A stretch of 9,880 bases of DNA, from assembly GCA_026417815.1 (NCBI GenBank), contig JAOACN010000468.1, positions 1-9,880 on the forward strand. The letters run 5' to 3'. Below the pieces are notes generated by a model. The model saw only the letters and a program-made list of their open reading frames with translations. It was not told the DNA's origin and ran no database searches. Position 1 is the first letter of the stretch, and each line of letters opens with the position of its first letter. Shown in pieces: positions 1-5,615 of this stretch. Position numbers and translations under genes: made by a program. Source of the stretch: Chloroflexaceae bacterium. GTDB taxonomy: Bacteria; Chloroflexota; Chloroflexia; Chloroflexales; Chloroflexaceae.

Positions 1-56
1 CCCGCATGTGCTAGCATGCCTCAGGCACGATCACTCTCTGCGGAAGGAGCGCAATT

Positions 57-1427
57 GTGCAGGTCAATCCAGGGATCTTCAAGGCCTACGACATTCGCGG
101 GATCTATCCCTCTGATTTGAACGAAACGATCGGCTACCTTATCGGGCGGGCCTTCGTAACCTTCCTCGGCGCCGAGACGGTCATCGTCGGACGCGACATG
201 CGCACCTCCGGCCCGGCGATGTTCGAGGCGGTCACCCGCGGCATTACCGACCAGGGCGCCGACGTGGCCGACATTGGCATGGTCAGCACCGACCAGTACT
301 ACTTCGCCTGCGCCACCCTCGGTCTCCCCGGCATGATGGTGACGGCCTCGCACAACCCCAAGGAATACAGCGGCTTCAAAATGGTGCGCCAGATGCCCTA
401 CCTGCTCAGCGGTGACGAGGGCATTCAGGACCTGCGCCGCCTCGTTGAGAGCGAAGCCTTTCCCCAACCCACGCGCAAGGGCGCCATCAAACGTTACGAC
501 TTTCAGGAAGAGTTTATCAACAAAGTGCTCTCGCTGATCGACGTGGGGGCGCTGGAAAACGGCGGCGCCCTGGGCCGCCCCCTGCGGGTCATCGCCGACA
601 CCGGCAACGGGATGGTCGGCCCCATCCTCCAGGAGATCTACCGCCGCCTGCCGATCACCTTTACCGGCATGTACCTGGAACCTGACGGCACGCTGCCCAA
701 CCACGGCCTCGACCCCCTGCAACCCGAGAACCGCGCCGAACTGCAGGCGCGCGTGCCCGCCGAAGGCTTCGACATCGGCTTCCTCTTCGATGGTGATGGC
801 GACCGCTTCTTCGCCGTCGATGATCGGGGCCGCTTCATCTCCGGCGACTTCCTGACGGCGATCCTGGGGCAGTATATGCTGGAGAAGGCCCCCGGGGCCA
901 GAGTGATCTACGATGTGCGCGCCTCCTGGGCCGTGCCCGACCTGATCCGCGCCAGCGGGGGCATCCCGCTGATGGAACGGGTCGGCCATGCCTTCATCAA
1001 GCGGCGCATGGCCAACGAAGACGCGGTGTTCGCCGGCGAGGTCACCGGCCATTACTACTTCCGTGACTTCTTCTACGCCGACTCGGGCATTATTCCGTCG
1101 CTGCTGTTGATGGAACTGCTGGCGAAGCGCGGCGTCAGGATGAGCGCGCTGCTGGCCGATCTGGAGGCGAAGTATTTCATCTCCGGGGAGATCAACTCGA
1201 AGGTGCGCGATGTGCCCGCCAAACTTGACGAACTCGCCGCCCGCTACGCCGACGGCGAAATCGAGCGCCTCGACGGCGTCTCGGTGAGCTACGCCACCTG
1301 GCACTTCAACGTGCGCGGCTCGAACACCGAGCCGCTGATCCGCCTCAACCTGGAGTCGATCGCCTCGCCCGAGGAGATGGCCGCCCGTCGCGATGAAGTG
1401 CTGGCGATCATTCGCGGGGACGGGTGA
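57..1427 (+). CDS. manB: phosphomannomutase/phosphoglucomutase (alpha-D-phosphohexomutase family)
   Basis: A 456-residue cytoplasmic enzyme of the alpha-D-phosphohexomutase superfamily. It interconverts hexose 6-phosphates and 1-phosphates (mannose and/or glucose), feeding nucleotide-sugar and polysaccharide synthesis. All four family signatures are visible: the phosphoserine loop TASHNP (Ser98 is the catalytic residue), the Mg-binding DGDGDR at 245-250, a sugar-specificity loop GEVTGH at 327-332 (family form GEXSGH; Thr replaces Ser), and the phosphate-binding RGSNTEP at 420-426. The length is normal for bacterial PMM/PGM. The start is GTG, chosen because GGAAGGAG (42-49) lies seven bases upstream and MQVNPGIFKAYDIRG aligns with the typical N-terminus. 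It stands alone and converges on the next gene. The sequence does not settle whether mannose or glucose phosphate is preferred, so the symbol is tentative. Confidence 0.93.
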   Translation: MQVNPGIFKAYDIRGIYPSDLNETIGYLIGRAFVTFLGAETVIVGRDMRTSGPAMFEAVTRGITDQGADVADIGMVSTDQYYFACATLGLPGMMVTASHNPKEYSGFKMVRQMPYLLSGDEGIQDLRRLVESEAFPQPTRKGAIKRYDFQEEFINKVLSLIDVGALENGGALGRPLRVIADTGNGMVGPILQEIYRRLPITFTGMYLEPDGTLPNHGLDPLQPENRAELQARVPAEGFDIGFLFDGDGDRFFAVDDRGRFISGDFLTAILGQYMLEKAPGARVIYDVRASWAVPDLIRASGGIPLMERVGHAFIKRRMANEDAVFAGEVTGHYYFRDFFYADSGIIPSLLLMELLAKRGVRMSALLADLEAKYFISGEINSKVRDVPAKLDELAARYADGEIERLDGVSVSYATWHFNVRGSNTEPLIRLNLESIASPEEMAARRDEVLAIIRGDG

Positions 1428-1456
1428 TTGGTGTCGTCCCCACCCTCCCCCTGGCC

Positions 1457-1630
1457 TCTCAGGTGTAGGGTTTTTCGAGCGAGAAGGGGTTTTCAGCATT
1501 CCAATGCGCTTGCGATCCTCACCCCCCTACCCCGCTCTCCACCTATGGTGGAGAGGGAGAGTTGGGCGTCCCAATGCCCCAGATCGCGAATGTGACGCGA
1601 GGATGTGCCGGAAAAACCCTACACCTGAGA
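1457..1630. repeat. 174-bp interval bounded by exact 20-bp inverted repeats
   Basis: TCTCAGGTGTAGGGTTTTTC at 1457-1476 is matched exactly by its reverse complement at 1611-1630. The interior is 134 bases, has no coding potential and includes the smaller hairpin at 1535-1555. The size and perfect ends resemble a MITE or another non-autonomous element. However, the flanks (CTGGCC on the left, ACTCCCC on the right) show no target-site duplication, so two inverted copies of a dispersed repeat are equally possible. Confidence 0.6.
1535..1555. repeat. 9-bp hairpin, CTCTCCACC family
   Basis: CTCTCCACC (1535-1543), loop TAT, GGTGGAGAG (1547-1555). The stem is perfect. The same core, with loop TGC, lies inside the much longer hairpin at 1632-1688, so the two are copies of one palindromic repeat at different stages of decay. 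Confidence 0.75.
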
Positions 1631-1631
1631 A

Positions 1632-1688
1632 CTCCCCCCGGCCCCCTCCCTCTCCACCTGCGGTGGAGAGGGAGGGGGCCGGGGGGAG
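1632..1688. repeat. 27-bp perfect hairpin with 3-base loop
   Basis: The left arm 1632-1658 pairs without a mismatch with the right arm 1662-1688 around loop TGC (1659-1661). The arms are almost entirely C on one strand and G on the other. The right arm plus two bases (1670-1690) has four G-runs of at least three (GGG, GGGGG, GGGGGG, GGG) with loops A, CC and A, matching the G-quadruplex consensus. It belongs to the same family as the hairpin at 1535-1555. It may act as a bidirectional terminator or a REP-like element. Confidence 0.85.
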
Positions 1689-1812
1689 GGTGAGGACCAT
1701 GCCCCCTCAGTCCCGCCCGTTCGCCCTTCCACGTGAGGCCCTGAGCGCAGCGCGGCAGGGGAGGGTGAGGCACGGCCCCACGCCCCCGCCCGCAGGAAGC
1801 CATCCCATCCGC

Positions 1813-3069
1813 CTACACCGGCGTTGGCGCCGGGGTCGCCGTCATCACCGGCACGTCGAAGGCCCCGCGCCGCGCCACGATCAGCGCGCCGAGGGCGAAC
1901 ACCAGGCTCGCCAGACCCACCAGCCAGCCCACCCAGGGGATCAGGCTGAGCAGCACGATCAGCAGCACGCCAAGGCACAGGGCGAGGAAATCATTGGCCT
2001 CGCGCCCGGTGGCCCGCAGCAGCGCCTTCCCGGCCCACAGGCCGGTGATGAGCGGGCTCAACGTCCAGGCCAGCACCAGGGCAGCCGTGAGCAGCAGGGC
2101 GAACATGAGCGCCGGGAACCAGCCCCAGAACAGCAGGATCGCCAGGAAGATCAGGACCGAGAGCAGGGGCACGGCGAACAGCAGCGCCAGCGCGGCGATG
2201 CCGTAGAGCGCCGCCTCCCCGGGTCGCAGCGCCAGGGCCTGCGCCGGACGCCGCAGCGCCTCGGGCGTGAAGCGCAGCAGCAGCCAGCCCAGCAGCGCGA
2301 ACCCGGCCAGCATCAGCAACGGTCGCAGGATCTGCCCGGGCCGGAAGGCTGGCGCCGGCGTGGTCTGCGGTTGCTCGCGCTGCTCGAAGCGCACGTCGCT
2401 GGCCACACCCGGCGGCACACTCGCCGCTTCGGGCGCGGTGTAGCTCAACACGCCCCCGACCCGCGCGGCATCGCCAATGGTGATCTTGCTGACGTCGAGG
2501 GTGGCGTCGCCGCCCACCTGGCCGTTGAGGATCACCGTACCGGCTCCGGCCCGCAGGTCATTGGCAATGGCGCCGTCAATCAACGCCTCGCCGCCAAAGA
2601 GGTAGGCCGAGCCGTCCACGGTCGCGCCGCGCTCAATGCGCACACCCTGGACCACGCTGCGCCCACTGACCTGCACCGGGCTGAAGGCGCCTTCGCCGCC
2701 ACCGGCAGCAGCAAAGAGATGGTCACCGATCCTGCCGGTAACGATCACCCCTGCGCCCGCCGCGCGCACGTCGTCCTCAACCACGCCATTGATCCGCACC
2801 TCCGCCCCTGCGGCCAGCACGTCACCGGTTACCACACCGTTGATCTCGACATACGCGCCCATCGCCACCAGGTCGCCGTCCACCTTACCGTCAATATAGA
2901 TCTCCTGCGCCATCACGGTCAGGTCATCTTCGATCACCTGGCCGGCCGGCAGGCGGTAGGTGTCGCCTGAGCCAAACTCCGCCGCGAATGCCGGCCCCGC
3001 GACCAGCAAGGCGATGATCGCCGCGACCAGCGCGGCGAACGGCCATACGCGCTTCTTTGCCGGAAGCAT
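1813..3069 (-). CDS. secreted bactofilin-like beta-helix protein with multi-pass membrane C-terminus
   Basis: A 418-residue protein in three parts. Residues 1-29 are a signal peptide (MLPAKKR, a hydrophobic core, then PAFA before AEFG). Residues about 45-215 are a right-handed beta-helix of the polymer-forming/bactofilin type, with short repeats such as VDGDLVAMGAYVEING and VTGDVLAAGAEVRING. After a Pro/Gln linker (about 216-245), hydrophobic segments at about 248-267, 286-317, 318-335 and 360-399 make several membrane passes; the tail is short (MTATPAPTPV). The predicted topology puts the helix outside the membrane, whereas classical bactofilins are cytoplasmic. The start is the ATG at 3069, because GGAGG (3080-3076) lies six bases before it; an in-frame TTG at 3090 overlaps this site and is less likely. 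Function is unknown; a scaffold or envelope-organising role is inferred from the fold. Confidence 0.85.
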   Translation of the reverse strand: MLPAKKRVWPFAALVAAIIALLVAGPAFAAEFGSGDTYRLPAGQVIEDDLTVMAQEIYIDGKVDGDLVAMGAYVEINGVVTGDVLAAGAEVRINGVVEDDVRAAGAGVIVTGRIGDHLFAAAGGGEGAFSPVQVSGRSVVQGVRIERGATVDGSAYLFGGEALIDGAIANDLRAGAGTVILNGQVGGDATLDVSKITIGDAARVGGVLSYTAPEAASVPPGVASDVRFEQREQPQTTPAPAFRPGQILRPLLMLAGFALLGWLLLRFTPEALRRPAQALALRPGEAALYGIAALALLFAVPLLSVLIFLAILLFWGWFPALMFALLLTAALVLAWTLSPLITGLWAGKALLRATGREANDFLALCLGVLLIVLLSLIPWVGWLVGLASLVFALGALIVARRGAFDVPVMTATPAPTPV

Positions 3070-3075
3070 ATGCGA

Positions 3076-3080
3076 CCTCC
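3076..3080 (-). promoter_or_regulatory. ribosome binding site deciding the start of the beta-helix gene
   Basis: GGAGG on the minus strand, six bases before the ATG at 3069. It lies within a purine run (GGAGGAGAGGAGG) that would fall inside the coding sequence if the upstream TTG were used, which argues for the ATG. Confidence 0.7.
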
Positions 3081-3090
3081 TCTCCTCCAA

Positions 3091-3201
3091 CGTAACTGTT
3101 CACACCTGGGGTAACAGGAGAGCCTGGGAACGAGGGCGTCTCGCCCTCGAAGCCACAACGAGGGCTGGAAGCCCTCGCTCCCAGGAAAAGTGTGAACAGT
3201 T
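3091..3201. mobile_element. candidate palindromic mini-element with terminal inverted repeats and flanking direct repeat
   Basis: The inverted ends AACTGTTCACAC (3094-3105) and GTGTGAACAGTT (3190-3201) are exact. Just outside, TCTCCTCCAA occurs at 3081-3090 and again at 3202-3211 in direct orientation, as expected of a target-site duplication, although three extra bases (CGT) sit between the left copy and the left end. Inside, a 15-bp inverted pair (3123-3137 with 3171-3185, one mismatch) can form a long stem, or each half can fold by itself: CGAGGGCG-TCT-CGCCCTCG (3131-3149) and CGAGGGCT-GGA-AGCCCTCG (3159-3177). There is no transposase, so any movement would depend on one elsewhere. It lies in the 5' leader of the beta-helix gene. 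Confidence 0.5.
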
Positions 3202-3220
3202 TCTCCTCCAAATGGGTTTT

Positions 3221-3243
3221 CCGGGAGGGCTACGCCCTCCCGG
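3221..3243. repeat. 10-bp hairpin, GGGAGGGC-N3-GCCCTCCC family
   Basis: CCGGGAGGGC (3221-3230), loop TAC, GCCCTCCCGG (3234-3243). It is a perfect stem in the leader of the beta-helix gene and resembles the hairpins at 5440-5454 and 5539-5557. Confidence 0.75.
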
Positions 3244-3268
3244 GAACTCCTAATTGTGTACCTCAAGC

Positions 3269-3279
3269 GTATTATTTTA
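3269..3279 (-). promoter_or_regulatory. possible -10 region for the beta-helix gene
   Basis: This is the only AT-rich patch in the gap 3070-3406. On the minus strand it reads TAAAATAATAC, offering overlapping -10-like hexamers (TAAAAT, TAATAC). No good -35 is seen 16-18 bases upstream. If used, the transcript would have a leader of about 200 bases containing the hairpin at 3221-3243 and the palindromic element at 3091-3201. Confidence 0.25.
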
Positions 3280-3337
3280 CAACCGAACGCACCGACGCGA
3301 CGTAAAGAGGCGCGCACCACCGGTGACAGCATGGCAA

Positions 3338-3382
3338 CGGGAGCAGGATCGAGGCCGTCACGTTTCCCTGACCCTGCTCCCG
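3338..3382 (-). terminator. possible terminator hairpin after the SPFH operon
   Basis: CGGGAGCAGG (3338-3347) pairs exactly with CCTGCTCCCG (3373-3382) across 25 bases, starting 24 bases after the stop of the downstream SPFH gene. No T-run follows on the minus strand, so it is a weak intrinsic terminator at best, or simply a 3' stabilising hairpin. Confidence 0.35.
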
Positions 3383-3406
3383 CAGAAAACGACTGGCGCG
3401 CACCCC

Positions 3407-4345
3407 CTACCCGGTTGAACGCGACCCGGCCGTATGGTTGGCGGGCGGCGCGGCGGCGAGGAGATCGGGCAGGAGCGACGGTTCGTTGAGCCGGGGGATG
3501 AGGGTCACCTTCGCTCCGCCCTCGATCAGGTTCTGCGTCTCCAGAATGCTGAAGAGGGCCTCGGCCACCTCCCGGTCGGTATTGATGGCGTTAAGCGCCT
3601 TGCCGAGGATCTGCGGGCGGATGGCCTGGGCCTGGGCGAAGGCGATGGCCGCCTGCCGCTCGGCCGTGCTGGTGATGATGCTCACCTGGTTCGCGCCGTC
3701 CTGCAGGATGGCCGAGGTCACCTGGCGCAGGCGGTTCACCACCTTGGCCTCGATCTGGCGGATCATGCCCGCGTCACGGAAGTGGACCTTACGCACGTAC
3801 ACCGACCCGAGCCGGTAGCCCCACTCCATGGACTTCGGCGACACCTCGGCCCGCACCGCCTGGCTCATGGCGTGGCGATTCTCGAGCATTTCGGCCAGGG
3901 GCATGTTGCTGAGGGTGCGCACCACGGCATTACTGACATTGGCGGCCAGCGATCCCTCGGGATCAGTGTTGCGGAACAGGTAGGCCACCGGGTCGCTGAT
4001 CGCCATCTCGTACCACACGCCGATGCCCATCGGCGCGCCTTCCTCGGAGTTCACCGGCTGGCTGCGCAGATAGCGCTGGTTGAGGCGCATATCCAGCACC
4101 TTGCGTTCGCCCAGCAGTCGCACCACGAAGGCGGACGCCCCGAGGCGCCCCGGCAGGAAGTGCAGCCCCGGCTCGCTGATTACGCCAATGACGTTGCCGA
4201 ACAGCACGTAGACGTGACAGGTGCCCTCCTGCACGGTCGTATACAGGCCAAACAGCCGGGCCAGGCCGAGCGTCACCGCAATCGCGACCGGCGCGAAGAT
4301 AAAGGTGACCGTCGCGGCGATGAGGAACAACATCAGGTTGATCAT
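3407..4345 (-). CDS. SPFH/band-7 (prohibitin/stomatin-like) membrane protein, second of pair
   Basis: A 312-residue protein. The N-terminus is a long hydrophobic stretch (about 2-35, MINLMLFLIAATVTFIF...), followed by an SPFH domain (about 35-205) with the family-like VQEGTCHVYVLFG and EPGLHFLPGRLG segments and the late helix VYVRKVHFRDAGMIRQIEAKVV. A C-terminal helical region (about 205-275, including STAERQAAIAFAQAQ) is typical of the oligomerisation part of slipins, prohibitins and HflC. Such proteins form large rings in membrane microdomains. Its ATG overlaps the stop of the upstream SPFH gene in an ATGA, with GGAGG seven bases before it, so the two are translationally coupled and probably form a hetero-oligomer like HflK/HflC. 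No partner FtsH or NfeD gene is in the window. Subfamily not determined. Confidence 0.88.
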   Translation of the reverse strand: MINLMLFLIAATVTFIFAPVAIAVTLGLARLFGLYTTVQEGTCHVYVLFGNVIGVISEPGLHFLPGRLGASAFVVRLLGERKVLDMRLNQRYLRSQPVNSEEGAPMGIGVWYEMAISDPVAYLFRNTDPEGSLAANVSNAVVRTLSNMPLAEMLENRHAMSQAVRAEVSPKSMEWGYRLGSVYVRKVHFRDAGMIRQIEAKVVNRLRQVTSAILQDGANQVSIITSTAERQAAIAFAQAQAIRPQILGKALNAINTDREVAEALFSILETQNLIEGGAKVTLIPRLNEPSLLPDLLAAAPPANHTAGSRSTG

Positions 4346-5337
4346 CGCTCCACCTCCATAATCACGCGCTCGGCCTGGCGGAAGAGGCCCAGGCGCACGT
4401 TCCGCAGGTAGGCGGCGATAGCGTTCGGCCCTCTGGCCCGCAGGGCGTGCAACTGCTCGGCCAGGGCCAGCAGCGGCTCGACCTCGGCCTGGGCCTTCAG
4501 CGTCTCGATCTCCACTGCGCGCTTCGACTGCACGATCTTCTGGTCGGCGGCGGCCTGGGCCAGGCTGATGTCCGACGAGACCTGGTTGTGGGCCGTGTTG
4601 ATCGCCGCCATCGCCGACTCGACCTCGGGCGGGGCGTCAATCTCGGTAATCAGCGAGGCTTCGAGGATCACCCCGTAGCGGGCAGGCGAGGAGAGACACT
4701 CCCGGTCCATCAACTCGTTCAGGTCGCGGAGGTTCTTCCGCAGGTCGTTGATTGAGACGCCGGTCACGGCGCTGGCATCGGCCGGCTGCGAGGCCGCCAC
4801 GCTGCCGGTGGGGGGTGGAGGCGCCTCAAAACTGGCGATACGCTCCCGGAGGATGGAGACGAAGTAGCCCATCACGTGGACCACGGGGTTCTTCACCCCA
4901 AACAGGTAGGCGTAGAGGTGGCGCTCGGAGACCCGGTAGCGGATCTGCCCCTTCAGCCCGACGTTGAGCTGATCCTTGGTCACCGCCTCCAGCACCGTGC
5001 CGTTGCGGTTGGCGCGGGGATCTTCCAGGTCCAGCGCCATGTTCACGGTCTGGGTGGCAATCGAAACCTTGTGGATGCGCTCCCAGGGCCACTTGAAGTG
5101 GAACCCGGGCTGAATGACGCGCACCTGCGGGTAGCGGTAGCGATCGCGCTCCTCGGGGCGGAGGTACTCGGTGAAGGGGTCCTCCGTGGTGGCCGAGAGC
5201 GGGAGACGCTCGGCGCGGCCAAAGATCGTCTTGACCGCGCGCTCGTTCTGATCCACCGTGTAGAAGCCGAAGAGGAGGTAGCGGACGACGAACCAGCCAA
5301 GCAAGCCAGCGAAGATGCCCAGGATAATTGCGGACAT
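4342..5337 (-). CDS. SPFH/band-7 membrane protein, first of pair, with internal Pro/Ala-rich insert
   Basis: A 331-residue protein: a membrane segment at about 2-26 (SAIILGIFAGLLGWFVVRYL), then an SPFH domain beginning VDQNERAVKTIFG and including the HflK-like VIQPGFHFKWPWERIHKVSI (75-94) and DQLNVGLKGQIRYRV (122-136). Residues about 172-193 (PPPPTGSVAASQPADASA) form a flexible Pro/Ala/Ser insert near the end of the domain. A helical, coiled-coil-like region follows (about 255-300: AQAAADQKIVQSKRAVEIETL, then KAQAEVEPLLALAEQLHAL). The start is the ATG at 5337, with GAAAGGAG 11 bases upstream. Frames extending further upstream, to 5511, would translate the palindrome at 5440-5454 and are rejected. 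It overlaps the next SPFH gene by four bases. The role is probably membrane microdomain scaffolding or control of membrane proteolysis, inferred from the family. Confidence 0.87.
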   Translation of the reverse strand: MSAIILGIFAGLLGWFVVRYLLFGFYTVDQNERAVKTIFGRAERLPLSATTEDPFTEYLRPEERDRYRYPQVRVIQPGFHFKWPWERIHKVSIATQTVNMALDLEDPRANRNGTVLEAVTKDQLNVGLKGQIRYRVSERHLYAYLFGVKNPVVHVMGYFVSILRERIASFEAPPPPTGSVAASQPADASAVTGVSINDLRKNLRDLNELMDRECLSSPARYGVILEASLITEIDAPPEVESAMAAINTAHNQVSSDISLAQAAADQKIVQSKRAVEIETLKAQAEVEPLLALAEQLHALRARGPNAIAAYLRNVRLGLFRQAERVIMEVER

Positions 5338-5391
5338 TGGCGCTGTGGCTCCTTTCAGAGGGGTGAAAACGGCCGACAGGTTCTTGTCGCA

Positions 5392-5397
5392 ATGATA
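5392..5397 (-). promoter_or_regulatory. weak -10-like hexamer upstream of the SPFH operon
   Basis: TATCAT on the minus strand lies in the only AT-richer stretch of this leader (about 5391-5440). TTGACT at 5429-5424 is a good -35-like hexamer, but the spacing to TATCAT is 26 bases, too long for a normal sigma-70 promoter. It marks the likely promoter region rather than a proven promoter. Confidence 0.22.
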
Positions 5398-5439
5398 GAA
5401 CGACAGACTTACCAAATTGTTGCAGTCAAGTTCTTCTTT

Positions 5440-5454
5440 GAGGGCTTCGCCCTC
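5440..5454. repeat. GAGGGC-TTC-GCCCTC hairpin
   Basis: A 6-bp perfect stem with a three-base loop, upstream of the SPFH operon. It is an inverted, shorter copy of the hairpin at 5539-5557; the two lie about 85 bases apart. Confidence 0.65.
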
Positions 5455-5538
5455 CAGACGCTCCATGGCGTGGCCCCTGGCTACTTCGGGCGCCACGGGG
5501 CTGCACCACACCAGCGGGGGATCGGAAAGCGTTTACCC

Positions 5539-5557
5539 GGGAGGGCGAAGCCCTCCC
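5539..5557 (-). terminator. GGGAGGGC-TTC-GCCCTCCC hairpin after the histidine kinase gene
   Basis: An 8-bp perfect stem (5539-5546 with 5550-5557), with the loop read as TTC on the minus strand. It lies 58 bases past the stop of the kinase gene and before the SPFH operon. It could terminate or attenuate read-through between the two operons, but no T-run follows. It belongs to the palindrome family seen throughout the gaps. Confidence 0.4.
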
Positions 5558-5615
5558 AGACCCTCCCCCTCCTGGTGATGCTGGCGCCGTGGTGGAGGGT
5601 TTCGCCTTCCCATTG

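Larger units (their letters stand above)
1428..1812. other. repeat-dense convergent intergenic region
   Basis: This 385-base gap separates two genes that end toward each other. It holds no convincing gene; long open frames through it translate to low-complexity Pro/Arg/Glu-rich sequence caused by the repeats. It contains an exact 20-bp inverted pair, two related hairpins with the core CTCTCCACC-N3-GGTGGAGAG, and a direct repeat GGGGAGGGTGAGG (1683-1695 and 1758-1770). The structures could terminate transcription from both sides, but no clear hairpin plus T-run is present. Confidence 0.8.

Noticed and set aside
21..1499. A 492-codon open frame on the minus strand across the mutase gene
   Set aside because: It is antisense to a gene with all catalytic motifs. 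The His/Gly/Ala/Val-rich translation is the usual product of reading GC-rich codons in the opposite frame.
1683..1770. The repeated GGGGAGGGTGAGG considered as a CRISPR or tandem array
   Set aside because: There are only two copies of 13 bases, with unequal surroundings and no regular spacing.
1393..2970. A 525-codon plus-strand frame across the repeat region and beta-helix gene
   Set aside because: It begins in repeats and then runs antisense to the beta-helix gene; the Arg/Pro/Gln-rich, low-complexity product matches no family.
3123..3185. The nested palindrome considered as a tRNA-like or structured RNA gene
   Set aside because: The arms are simple repeats of one GAGGGC motif, with no conserved tRNA bases, anticodon arm or known riboswitch core.
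3256..3489. A 77-codon plus-strand frame in the gap before the SPFH gene end
   Set aside because: No ribosome site, Arg-rich composition, and overlap with the 3' end of a real gene on the other strand.
3434..4411. A 325-codon plus-strand frame opposite the SPFH gene
   Set aside because: It is antisense to a recognisable SPFH protein and its composition (His, Gly, Arg, Leu) is that of a shadow frame.
5338..5511. A 58-residue N-terminal extension of the first SPFH protein
   Set aside because: It would translate a dispersed palindrome, and the ATG at 5337 has a ribosome site and starts directly at the membrane helix.
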